Source: JAHOYW01 sp963664605 | GTDB lineage: Bacteria; Verrucomicrobiota; Lentisphaeria; Victivallales; Victivallaceae | Direction: 5' to 3' | NCBI GenBank assembly: GCA_963664605.1 | Contig: OY761536.1 | Location: 682,001 to 746,000 of the forward strand | Length of the DNA: 64,000 nt | Part shown: positions 18,347 to 25,564 of the stretch, in pieces | How positions within the stretch are numbered: position 1 is the stretch's first letter | Layout: each line of letters opens with the position of its first letter | Position numbers and translations under genes: made by a program | Notes under the pieces: model-generated | Seen by the model: only the letters and a program-made list of their open reading frames with translations | What the model was told of the DNA's origin: nothing | Database searches by the model: none

Positions 18347-21304
18347 TTAGTTACCCATTGCAACAAGCTCCTCTACTTCATCTTCGCTTAACGCATAATT
18401 ATAAATCCTAAAGTCATCAAGAGTGCCGTCAAAGTTACCTAAATCACTAACTCCTCCAATATAAGCATCTCCAGTGACCACAGGTAACGCTGTATCTGTA
18501 TAGGTTTTAGTGTCTGCCAAATCACCATCTTTATAGACTTTAATCGTTTTAGAGGCGCGGTCATGTATTAAAGCAACATGAGTCCATGTGTTAGCAACAA
18601 TATCTGTCTGAAGAGTATTCATAACAGCATTGGTACCGTTTGCATAATAGTAGCGCAAATCTCCAGCAGTATTAATATACATATTAACAAAACCAGTGCT
18701 GCCGGAACTAATCCCTCTAGCATATATGGTATCTGAAGAACCTGTTGAATTTTTTCTAAGCCATACTGCATAGGTAACCGCATCAGTGTCATTTAAAGCT
18801 GAATTATCGCCACAATATATATAATTAACGCGATCTAAAACTACCCCGCCGTCTATAATACCGCTCCCCCATTCAGGATATTCCGTCTCATTGTTTTCTA
18901 CATCCAAATAACCATAAATGTTATTACTAGAGGAGTCATAGGCAATAAAATTACTGCTTTCATCGAATTTCCAATGGGCTAGTAATAAATCATCAAGAGT
19001 TTTTACTTCGGCAGCATTTAGCGCATAGTTATAGATTCGAAAGTTATCAATGGTGCCGGCAAACTTGGGAGTGCCATTATATCCTCCAATATAAGCTGTG
19101 CCGCTGGTTACGGGCAACGCTGTATCTGTATAGGTTTTAGTGTCTACCAAGTTGCCGTTCAGGTACGCCTTGATTGTTTTGGTGGCTCTGTCGTGGGTAA
19201 CGACTAAATGTGTCCACGTATTAGCAGAAAGATTCGTATCCAGAGTTTTATTTATCGAATTAGTGCCGTTAGCATAAAAGTAGCGTAGATCTCCTGCGCT
19301 GTTAATGTATATGTAATTATAACCTGTACTAGTTGAAACATTTCCTCGATTATATATTACTTCCTGATAAGCACCTATTGAATCCACCTTAAGCCACATG
19401 GCAAAAGTAATAGCATTGATATCATTTAGGCTGTTGTCATTACCACAGTTGACATAAGTGTTGTCGTCATCAAATTCCAACGCTCCATCACGATTGCCAT
19501 CAATCCATGAAATTGTACCATTAACAGTACCATCATTGCCGTTGCCAGACGAATCAACGGCATTAGCGCCACTGGTCTCATCAAGCTTCCAATGGGCCAT
19601 TAGTGGCTTATACTGTATAGCTCCTAAGTCCGGCTGACTGCCCGAAAAATAACTCGAAGCCATACCCGGCAACGCAGAATTATAATTTGTTCCATCCAAC
19701 GTCCATGATGTGGAAAGATCAACTCCTTTGGATAATACGGGGCTATTAACAGTTAAACCAAAATTTACGGAATCTAATGGATTCCACAATCTCTGTGCAG
19801 AGGCAATAATATTACCATCCTCATCCATCCAGTCATGTTCAGCCGCATTGCCTCCGCAGTAATTATAGCCAAAATGAACATCCTCTAAGGCTGAGTCCCA
19901 ATCCAAAGAAGTGTTTATAAAGTTTTCATTAGAAAAAATATTATTGACAATCCAGGTATTGGGTAAGCCAGTTGCAGGATCACTGCCAAATTGCATACCT
20001 CCTGCGCCTCCAAAACTATTTTGATAAATATAGATTTCCCCAGTTGTTCCATTGCTGAAGTAAAAATCATGTCCGGCAAGCGTATAACTCGTATTGTTAT
20101 AAATATACAATGGTCCAGTAGCTTTTTTAATCCTTATATTGTTGATACAGTTATCAATTGAGTTATCATGCCATTCTGCATATTTTTCGCCGCCTATAAG
20201 TTCAAGTCCACTATCCGAACAATCATAAATGCTATTGTTATAAATATTGAGATATTGGCAATAATCTGGTGTTGCTTCATCTTTAATACCATCAAAATGC
20301 TCGAAAATCTCATTCCCATAGGCTTCGTTATAATCCCCCGCGTAAAAAAAAGAAATTCCAGCCCTGTCTGCAAGAGAATATATTTTAAACATAAGCCAAA
20401 TAGCAGTACTCAATTCATCTAAGGGATTTAGAGTATGAATGTATTCCAAGGTAATCTGGTTGTTTCGTATAATATTATTATTGCACGCCCCAGCGTAACC
20501 ATGGATTAAAACTGTAAATTTACCATGCATTATTTTGTTATCTTCAATTATGTTGTAATTCGCATAGCTTCTTATGATAACACCATCTCCACCACCACGA
20601 ATAGTAAAGTTTTTTACGACAATATAGTCTTGACCAACAATATTAACCGTTCCTGGATTTTCTGCATTCCATTTTTTACCAAAGGTTACATCTTGAGTGT
20701 CAGGATCCTGTTTATCTCTGAATCGAATATAAACGTTGCCATTATATTCTCCAAATAAAGCCTCAACGCCATCCCAGGATTCGGAAGTAGCAGACTCTTG
20801 CAATAAATCAAAACCTGTTCCTGAAAGACCTTCATCCATTTTGTCCTCATGAATTTTTAATATATATTTATTGTTCCAGGTTATATGAAAAGGCTCAAAG
20901 GGCATTGAAGCGGTAGATTTTTTATATATCCCGCAGCCAGTTCCAAATTCTGCTGTTGCCTCACTCCAACCTGTAAAGCCTGTATCGGTAACTGGGATGC
21001 CACCGTCAAGAATGGTGGTATCTCGATCGTGCCCTTCAATTGTAATCTGGTTTCCTGCTCCAGATGTGCCGCTTCTAGGAAAGGTTATATTGCAACGATA
21101 AGTACCTGGCATGACATGTACCGTATCTCCAGCATAGGCAGCATCAATCCCAGCCTGGATGCTTTCAAAAGCATTGCCTATAGATAGCCCGTCGTTCCCG
21201 TCATCACCATCCGGGCTCACATAATAAGTAGTACCGGCATAAACGTTTGTCATTAGCAAAAATAATCCAAGAATACTCAATGTTAAACTTAAATTAATTT
21301 TCAT
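18347..21304 (-). CDS. Secreted right-handed beta-helix protein with two LamG domains
   Basis: 985-residue exported protein. Signal peptide KINLSLTLSILGLFLLMTNVYA, then the DUF1565-like opening TTYYVSPDGDDGNDG and a parallel beta-helix region (~25-560) rich in N-N-I-I-x-N type rungs (EDNKIMHG, IYNNSIYDCSDSG), as in polysaccharide lyases and NosD-like proteins. Two LamG-like domains follow (~575-780 and ~785-985), each opening with AHWKxDE and closing with FRIYNYAL. I chose the ATG at 21304 because GGGA is 10 bases upstream; another in-frame ATG lies at 21313. The gene starts 15 bases after the pseudopilin stop, so they are co-transcribed. Catalytic or purely binding function is undetermined. 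Confidence 0.75.
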   Translation of the reverse strand: MKINLSLTLSILGLFLLMTNVYAGTTYYVSPDGDDGNDGLSIGNAFESIQAGIDAAYAGDTVHVMPGTYRCNITFPRSGTSGAGNQITIEGHDRDTTILDGGIPVTDTGFTGWSEATAEFGTGCGIYKKSTASMPFEPFHITWNNKYILKIHEDKMDEGLSGTGFDLLQESATSESWDGVEALFGEYNGNVYIRFRDKQDPDTQDVTFGKKWNAENPGTVNIVGQDYIVVKNFTIRGGGDGVIIRSYANYNIIEDNKIMHGKFTVLIHGYAGACNNNIIRNNQITLEYIHTLNPLDELSTAIWLMFKIYSLADRAGISFFYAGDYNEAYGNEIFEHFDGIKDEATPDYCQYLNIYNNSIYDCSDSGLELIGGEKYAEWHDNSIDNCINNIRIKKATGPLYIYNNTSYTLAGHDFYFSNGTTGEIYIYQNSFGGAGGMQFGSDPATGLPNTWIVNNIFSNENFINTSLDWDSALEDVHFGYNYCGGNAAEHDWMDEDGNIIASAQRLWNPLDSVNFGLTVNSPVLSKGVDLSTSWTLDGTNYNSALPGMASSYFSGSQPDLGAIQYKPLMAHWKLDETSGANAVDSSGNGNDGTVNGTISWIDGNRDGALEFDDDNTYVNCGNDNSLNDINAITFAMWLKVDSIGAYQEVIYNRGNVSTSTGYNYIYINSAGDLRYFYANGTNSINKTLDTNLSANTWTHLVVTHDRATKTIKAYLNGNLVDTKTYTDTALPVTSGTAYIGGYNGTPKFAGTIDNFRIYNYALNAAEVKTLDDLLLAHWKFDESSNFIAYDSSSNNIYGYLDVENNETEYPEWGSGIIDGGVVLDRVNYIYCGDNSALNDTDAVTYAVWLRKNSTGSSDTIYARGISSGSTGFVNMYINTAGDLRYYYANGTNAVMNTLQTDIVANTWTHVALIHDRASKTIKVYKDGDLADTKTYTDTALPVVTGDAYIGGVSDLGNFDGTLDDFRIYNYALSEDEVEELVAMGN
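18486..19145 (-). repeat. Intragenic LamG duplication (630-bp period)
   Basis: A 30-base stretch at 18486-18515 recurs identically at 19116-19145, exactly 630 bp (210 codons) apart, inside the two LamG domains of the beta-helix protein. Flanking sequence is also similar. This points to a fairly recent tandem duplication of one domain. Confidence 0.8.
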
Positions 21305-21319
21305 AATATCCATTTCCCA

Positions 21320-21934
21320 CTATTTTGTTGGGTTCCAGAATACGTCTTTCCAGCTTCCGCTTGGAGAAACCTTGCTTGATGAAACATGTCCATCATTGAA
21401 AAGCACATTGTAGCCATTGCTATGTAATTTCATAGGATGGTAAGAGGCTACGCTTTGAAGCCTAGTATGTGGGACTGCGCCATAAATAGGATCCAAATCT
21501 TCGGAACAAAATGAAGTACGGCTTGGGCTTCGAACATTAGATAACTTGTAAGCCGCAACATCCTGATTTATTCCATAACTAAGGCCTGAACTATAAATTG
21601 TATCAGTCTTTATTCTTGAGGGGCAGACAAAACTCTTGCTGGCACCACTGTAATTTGACATCGTAGTCTTTAGGTACTTGCTCAATAAAAAACACCAACC
21701 TGCATCTGCGTATACACCAGAATAAGTATAACGCCGCTCAGGAAGAATTCCATCATAATCATCTACATACAACACAACTGCCGTAGAAATTTGTTTCAGA
21801 TTATTAACACAATTTGAGCTTTTTGCTTTTGCGCGGGCTTTGCTGAGCGCTGGAAGCAGCATTGAGGCGAGGATTGCTATGATCGCGATCACAACAAGCA
21901 ATTCAATGAGTGTGAAAATTCTTCTATTTCTCAT
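21320..21934 (-). CDS. Type II secretion-type pseudopilin (prepilin N-methylation domain, Lentisphaerota type)
   Basis: 204-residue pseudopilin. The N-terminus is a short basic leader and the class III signal FTLIELLVVIAIIAILASML, with the Glu at +5 needed for pilin assembly and methylation. It is followed by LLPALSKARAKA and CVNNLKQI, the standard continuation in Lentisphaerota and Planctomycetota. The C-terminal portion ends with NVLFNDGHVSS, the H-X9-DG-type tail of this family. The start at 21934 is set by AAGGTG five bases upstream. It is the first gene of the secreted-protein operon. Members of this family occur in very many copies per genome beside glycosidase genes; the function is unproven, but a role in export or cell-surface display of these enzymes has been inferred. 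Confidence 0.88.
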   Translation of the reverse strand: MRNRRIFTLIELLVVIAIIAILASMLLPALSKARAKAKSSNCVNNLKQISTAVVLYVDDYDGILPERRYTYSGVYADAGWCFLLSKYLKTTMSNYSGASKSFVCPSRIKTDTIYSSGLSYGINQDVAAYKLSNVRSPSRTSFCSEDLDPIYGAVPHTRLQSVASYHPMKLHSNGYNVLFNDGHVSSSKVSPSGSWKDVFWNPTK

Positions 21935-21952
21935 GGTTTCACCTTCCATTTG

Positions 21953-21982
21953 TTGTTTTATTTTTAACTTATAATCTATAAT
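21953..21982 (+). promoter_or_regulatory. Candidate promoter of the AraC-type regulator
   Basis: TTGTTT (21953-21958), 18 bp, TATAAT (21977-21982). The start of transcription would fall near 21989, which argues for the downstream ATG (22047) rather than the TTG at 21987 as the regulator's start codon. Confidence 0.45.
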
Positions 21983-22006
21983 AGACTTGAAAAAGTACAA
22001 TGTAAA
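21978..22006 (-). promoter_or_regulatory. Promoter of the pseudopilin/glycan-degradation operon
   Basis: On the minus strand TTTACA (22006-22001), 17 bp, TATTAT (21983-21978): five of six bases match at each box with ideal spacing. The start of transcription would be near 21971, about 37 bases before the pseudopilin ATG. Confidence 0.6.
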
Positions 22007-22013
22007 CAGTAAA

Positions 22014-22042
22014 TTTGTTGCAAAAATCGATATTTTGTTGCA
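22014..22042 (-). promoter_or_regulatory. Predicted AraC-type operator: two 9-bp direct repeats 20 bp apart
   Basis: TTTGTTGCA occurs at 22014-22022 and again at 22034-22042. Relative to the predicted minus-strand start (~21971) the repeats are centred near -47 and -67, the arrangement used by AraC-family activators, whose monomers bind direct half-sites about two helical turns apart just upstream of -35. A partial third copy (TTTGTTG) lies at 21949-21955. Confidence 0.55.
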
Positions 22043-22046
22043 TCTT

Positions 22047-22898
22047 ATGAAAAGCGGAACTGTTGAAGCTAAAAATCATTTTATAAAAGTGCTTTCCGGT
22101 TTGGTGGAAAGTAAGTTTAAGCATGTATACTTTGGATGGGAGAGACCTATCTCAAGACACCGCTATGTTTTTCATCCGCATCCGCGTCTCCTTTTTCCTG
22201 TTGAAGGAAAAAGTGTTCTGGAGATATCCGACTGCGGAAATGTCCGTACTATTGAACTTACCCCTGGAGAAGTACTGTTTCTTGTAAAGGGCGGCTGGGT
22301 GGCGCGTACACCTGAGAACAATTCAAAATTGACGTCTATTGTTTTTCTTGAAGACTTTCTGAGGATTCTTACAGTTGATTTTAATCATGACCAGGTAATG
22401 GGAAGATTATGGTATCACACTTCCGGCAGAGTGAATCAGACCATATTTTTCTTGTTGCAAACTCTGACTGCCGTCACTTATCAAAAAAGGTCTTCCAAAG
22501 ATGATTTGCTGCTTAAAACTTTATTTTTGCAGCTCATCGACGAGCTCCAAAACGATCAGCCTCGCCAAAATACAAAATCCTGGCATGCTTATCAACGCAT
22601 AATAAGCTATTTAACAGAAAATTATCACCAGCCTGTAAACCGCGCCGGAATAGCCGCAGATTTGAATATGAACGAATCGCACATATCACGCTTGTTTAAA
22701 CGTTATTCCAGAGAATCCTTTAACGGCATGCTTAAGCGCTTGCGTATGGAACATGCTGTTCTTATGTTAAAGAATGCGCAACTGAGTGTCAGGGAGGTTG
22801 CCGAAGAATGTGGTTTCAGCAGTTCAGATTACTTTATTAAAGCATTCAAAAAATATTTTGGAACAACCCCTTTGGGCTACAGGAACCGGCGGCGCTAG
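22047..22898 (+). CDS. AraC family transcriptional regulator
   Basis: 283-residue regulator. The N-terminal ~150 residues form a cupin-like sensing domain (PHPRLLFPVEGKSVLEI, ELTPGEVLFL), and the C-terminal ~100 residues the two helix-turn-helix AraC domain: NRAGIAADLNMNESHISRLF is the first helix-turn-helix and LSVREVAEECGFSSSDYFI followed by KAFKKYFGTTPLGYR the second plus family signature. The start is uncertain: ATG 22047 is used, but the frame is open back to a TTG at 21987; neither has a clear ribosome binding site. It is divergent from the pseudopilin operon and is the likely local activator, responding to a sugar released from the target glycan (inference). Confidence 0.85.
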   Translation: MKSGTVEAKNHFIKVLSGLVESKFKHVYFGWERPISRHRYVFHPHPRLLFPVEGKSVLEISDCGNVRTIELTPGEVLFLVKGGWVARTPENNSKLTSIVFLEDFLRILTVDFNHDQVMGRLWYHTSGRVNQTIFFLLQTLTAVTYQKRSSKDDLLLKTLFLQLIDELQNDQPRQNTKSWHAYQRIISYLTENYHQPVNRAGIAADLNMNESHISRLFKRYSRESFNGMLKRLRMEHAVLMLKNAQLSVREVAEECGFSSSDYFIKAFKKYFGTTPLGYRNRRR

Positions 22899-22966
22899 TA
22901 AAGAGCCTTGCATATTTCCGGTTTCAGTATTACATTATTAGCTTGAAAATTATTTGGAGATGTGTT

Positions 22967-23881
22967 GTGCGTAATCTTATTCTTTGTTTGATTGGTTCAA
23001 TCTTTATCTTTTTTAACTGTTGTGCGCCTGAAAAAACTGTGGTACCAGAGTTTGATGAACAAAACGCCATGCATTTGTTGAAAAGGCTTGTTGCCTTCGG
23101 GCCGCGCAGCACCGGTACTGCTGCCAATTTACGCCAGGCTGAATTTATTGCTGATACGGCCCGTAAATATGGAGCGGAGACAAGAAGTATCAAGTTTAAG
23201 CTCCTGACGACAGAAGGAAATCTTGATCTTGTTAACATCGAAGTAGTGATTCCGGGACAAAGAGAGGATTTTATTATAATAGGGAGTCATTTCGATACAA
23301 AAAAAATGCCTAAAGGAATAAAATTTGAGGGAGCGAATGACGGCGCGTCAAGCACAGCGGCCTTGCTGGAAATGATTAGAACAATAAGCCAAGCCGGAGC
23401 CAGGCCGGAATATACGCTGAAATTTGTTTTCTTTGATGGCGAGGAATGTTTCAATGAATACGGGAATAATGACGGATTATTCGGAAGTAAACATTATGCA
23501 AAGCAGTTGCAGGCGCATAACTTGGTGTCAAAATGTCGTGCCGTTATTGTACTGGATATGGTCGGCGATAAAGATTTGAATATAACTTTGCCTGTTGATT
23601 CTGATGAAAGACTTAGTGAAATGTTGTTAAAAGCTGCAGCCAGAACCGGGAACAGCCAGTATTTTGGTTACCTGCCGTCAAAGCTGCTTGATGACCATAC
23701 TCCATTTAAAGAAATGGGAATTCCGGCTATTGACATCATTGATTTTAAGTTTGGCCCTGGAAACTCTTTCTGGCACAGCTCTGAGGATAATATTGAAAAT
23801 ATATCCGCCAAAAGCCTCAAAATAATTGGTCAAACTACCTTGAATCTGCTTTTTAGGGGAGAATTTGCGGAAAAAACATGA
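22967..23881 (+). CDS. M28 family metallopeptidase / glutaminyl-cyclase-like exported protein
   Basis: 304-residue protein with an N-terminal hydrophobic export signal (NLILCLIGSIFIFFNC) ending in two cysteines, possibly a lipoprotein though the lipobox is weak. The body has the zinc peptidase M28 pattern: GSHFD, GANDGASSTAALLEM with the Asp ligand, FFDGEECF with the acidic catalytic and zinc residues, DMVGDKDL, and the final zinc His in FWHSSEDN. The spacing and the EYGNNDGLFGSKHYA insert resemble glutaminyl-peptide cyclotransferases more than classic aminopeptidases. GTG at 22967 is chosen because GGAGA lies six bases upstream. It lies downstream of the AraC gene on the same strand; a link to the glycan locus is not shown. 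Confidence 0.8.
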   Translation: MRNLILCLIGSIFIFFNCCAPEKTVVPEFDEQNAMHLLKRLVAFGPRSTGTAANLRQAEFIADTARKYGAETRSIKFKLLTTEGNLDLVNIEVVIPGQREDFIIIGSHFDTKKMPKGIKFEGANDGASSTAALLEMIRTISQAGARPEYTLKFVFFDGEECFNEYGNNDGLFGSKHYAKQLQAHNLVSKCRAVIVLDMVGDKDLNITLPVDSDERLSEMLLKAAARTGNSQYFGYLPSKLLDDHTPFKEMGIPAIDIIDFKFGPGNSFWHSSEDNIENISAKSLKIIGQTTLNLLFRGEFAEKT

Positions 23882-23909
23882 ATTTCAGAAAAAATGAGGT
23901 AAAAACTAT

Positions 23910-23938
23910 TTGCATTTGTATTTATTGTGCAATATACT
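23910..23938 (+). promoter_or_regulatory. Sigma-70-type promoter of the membrane-anchored binding-protein-like gene
   Basis: TTGCAT (23910-23915), 17 bp, TATACT (23933-23938), followed after ~35 bases by AGGAG and the ATG at 23981. Confidence 0.65.
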
Positions 23939-23980
23939 AAAATATCCATTAACATCTTAACTCAAACAAGGAGATTGATT

Positions 23981-24763
23981 ATGATGATTCTCAGTGGTGT
24001 GGTAATGGTCGCAGCTCTTATAGGTATGATCATTTGTTCTAAAAAACAAAAAACCAACCCCGGAGCACAACCGATAGCAATCGCATTGTTAATAGTTGTT
24101 ATTATTTCCGGTATCTACATGCTTTATAAGCAGAATATCTTTGGCAGCAGCAATGCAAGCATGATTGAATCAGAAAATCATTTTTATGCTTCTCAAGGAT
24201 ATATGGTTGGTAAATTTATCGCCAAAAACATCCCGGGAGCTAAAGTGTTGCTGGTTGAAAATGAAGATTTCGGCAAAAGCAAACGCGAAACTGCTTTTAT
24301 CGATGCTTTGAAGGAAGGAATGGGTAACAATAATGTAAAAGCAGTTGCCCTGACTATTTTGAATCCTCCTAAGCGTCCTAAAGGTATGCCGGAAGATATG
24401 CCGATGATGCCTATGATGGAAATGATGACGAGCAAAGATTTTGATGCTACTATTAGCTCAAACAGCGATTGTAATGTTATTATTTCTGTAATCGGATTGC
24501 CTCGTGACGCATCTAAAATGAAGCTTTGGAGAATGTCTGCTGCAAAGCGTCCTAAACTGATTCTTATCGGCGGCGGCATGGGCGGTTCTATCAAACTTGG
24601 CCCTGCAATCGAAAAAGGAATGGTCAGCGCGGTTGTTACAATTAGCCCTAAAGCTAAATTTGACGACGAAGGTGCTCCTTCAGCATTCGAAGACGCTTTC
24701 AATAAACGTTATATCTTGATTGATAAATCCAATCTGAAAGCTAACGAAAAGTCATTACGCTAG
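23981..24763 (+). CDS. Membrane-anchored protein with periplasmic-binding-like domain (function unknown)
   Basis: 260-residue protein with two N-terminal hydrophobic helices (~3-20 and ~33-52) and a soluble domain of ~200 residues. The soluble part (GYMVGKFIAKNIPGAKVLLV, AFIDALKEGMG, KRPKLILIGGG) resembles one lobe of type-1 periplasmic sugar-binding proteins, but it is shorter and no family could be named. A methionine-rich loop near residues 135-150 (MPEDMPMMPMMEMM) is striking. AGGAG seven bases before ATG 23981 fixes the start. It has its own promoter and terminator and so is likely monocistronic. It may be a surface sensor or solute binder; this is speculation. Confidence 0.55.
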   Translation: MMILSGVVMVAALIGMIICSKKQKTNPGAQPIAIALLIVVIISGIYMLYKQNIFGSSNASMIESENHFYASQGYMVGKFIAKNIPGAKVLLVENEDFGKSKRETAFIDALKEGMGNNNVKAVALTILNPPKRPKGMPEDMPMMPMMEMMTSKDFDATISSNSDCNVIISVIGLPRDASKMKLWRMSAAKRPKLILIGGGMGGSIKLGPAIEKGMVSAVVTISPKAKFDDEGAPSAFEDAFNKRYILIDKSNLKANEKSLR

Positions 24764-24806
24764 ACAGGAGATGGAAGCTCAGGCTTCCTCGCTTTATAAT
24801 ATTTTA

Positions 24807-24842
24807 GAAACCGGAGAAATAAATTTTTTCCGGTTTCTTTTT
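24807..24842 (+). terminator. Rho-independent terminator after the binding-protein-like gene
   Basis: GAAACCGGA (24807-24815) pairs with TCCGGTTTC (24829-24837), followed by TTTTTG. A smaller hairpin GGAAGC/GCTTCC (24773-24788) precedes it. Confidence 0.8.
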
Positions 24843-24849
24843 GCCTCCA

Positions 24850-24985
24850 AGTAATCGGTCAGTTACTCTTACTCGAAAAGCCCGGCTAGGGACAGCCGGG
24901 GGACATCGTAAAATGCTGATATTTGTGCCGCCTCTGTTACTAGAGGCGCAAACGAACGGCCTTTACAAACGACTGACCGATTACT
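24850..24985. mobile_element. MITE-like / REPIN-like element with 14-bp terminal inverted repeats
   Basis: A 136-bp segment bounded by perfect inverted repeats AGTAATCGGTCAGT (24850-24863) and ACTGACCGATTACT (24972-24985). Inside are two perfect hairpins: CCCGGCT/AGCCGGG (24881-24900) and CGCCTCT/AGAGGCG (24929-24948). There is no coding capacity. It sits between terminators of two convergent genes and its right end abuts a C8A8 run. A non-autonomous transposable element or REP-type doublet is the best reading; a structured RNA is the alternative. Confidence 0.5.
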
Positions 24986-24993
24986 CCCCCCCC

Positions 24994-25037
24994 AAAAAAA
25001 ACTCCTGCAAATAATAATTTTTGCAGGAGTTTTTTTA
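24994..25037. terminator. Bidirectional terminator
   Basis: ACTCCTGCAA (25001-25010) pairs with TTGCAGGAGT (25021-25030), with an A run on the left and a T run on the right. It terminates the Lrp/AsnC-domain gene on the minus strand. Confidence 0.85.
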
Positions 25038-25054
25038 AATATATAAACGATATA

Positions 25055-25324
25055 CTATACAAAGATATCGGTTAAATCCACTTTCGAGTTAACATCCAGA
25101 GAGATGAGAGTTTTAGTATATTTTATGCCGTCTACGTCACGTGTCATATGCTTCGCGACAATGTCTGCCAGTTGTTTGTTGTCCTTTACGCGTATCATTG
25201 CTACCAGATCATATTCTCCGGCTACAGTGTACACCTCTGTGATTCCATCAATGTCAATTAAGCTTTTAACTACGGAATCGAGTTTGGAGCGTTTTGCATT
25301 GACGAGTACGATACCAGTTACCAT
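25055..25324 (-). CDS. Stand-alone Lrp/AsnC ligand-binding (RAM) domain protein
   Basis: 89-residue protein consisting only of the alpha/beta RAM sensor domain of Lrp/AsnC regulators; the helix-turn-helix half is absent. The pattern of alternating strands and helices (TGIVLVNA, VYTVAGEYDLVAMIRV, TKTLISLDV) is diagnostic, and the GEYD turn is the usual ligand-pocket region. Such SraA-like proteins bind amino acids and oligomerise, possibly modulating full-length Lrp proteins. AGGAGG precedes the ATG. The upstream region has an 18-bp perfect palindrome, suggesting regulation by a DNA-binding protein. Short but convincing. Confidence 0.82.
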   Translation of the reverse strand: MVTGIVLVNAKRSKLDSVVKSLIDIDGITEVYTVAGEYDLVAMIRVKDNKQLADIVAKHMTRDVDGIKYTKTLISLDVNSKVDLTDIFV

Positions 25325-25356
25325 GGCGGACCTCCTTGTGAAAAATTAATATTTCC

Positions 25357-25374
25357 ATACGCCTTAAGGCGTAT
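25357..25374. promoter_or_regulatory. 18-bp perfect palindrome upstream of the Lrp/AsnC-domain gene
   Basis: ATACGCCTTAAGGCGTAT is a perfect palindrome 33 bases before the gene. A possible minus-strand promoter TTGCAT-16-TATTGT (25407-25380) would put the palindrome at the start of transcription, as for a repressor operator. Confidence 0.5.
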
Positions 25375-25564
25375 AGTATACAATATCAGAAGCGGAATTT
25401 AATGCAAATATTTTTTTGACGAATTATAACAAATAAAAAGTCGTTAATGATGAACATTATAAAAAATATTAAATTTTGTATGATAATGATTTGACAATTG
25501 CCATAAACAAGGCACTTTAAAACCTTTTAGGGATGAAACAACTACAACTTATTAAACAACTATA

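Noticed and set aside
24193..24702. 169-codon minus-strand open frame opposite the binding-protein-like gene
   Set aside because: The plus-strand gene has a promoter, ribosome binding site and terminator; the antisense frame has none.
24850..24985. CRISPR or attachment site interpretation of the inverted-repeat element
   Set aside because: No direct repeats with spacers and no integrase or tRNA gene nearby.
25491..25521. TTGACA-19-TTTAAA as alaS promoter
   Set aside because: Spacing is too long and the -10 match weak; not listed as a feature.
25440..25564. T-box or other tRNA-type riboswitch before alaS
   Set aside because: No T-box sequence, specifier stem or terminator/antiterminator pair could be found.
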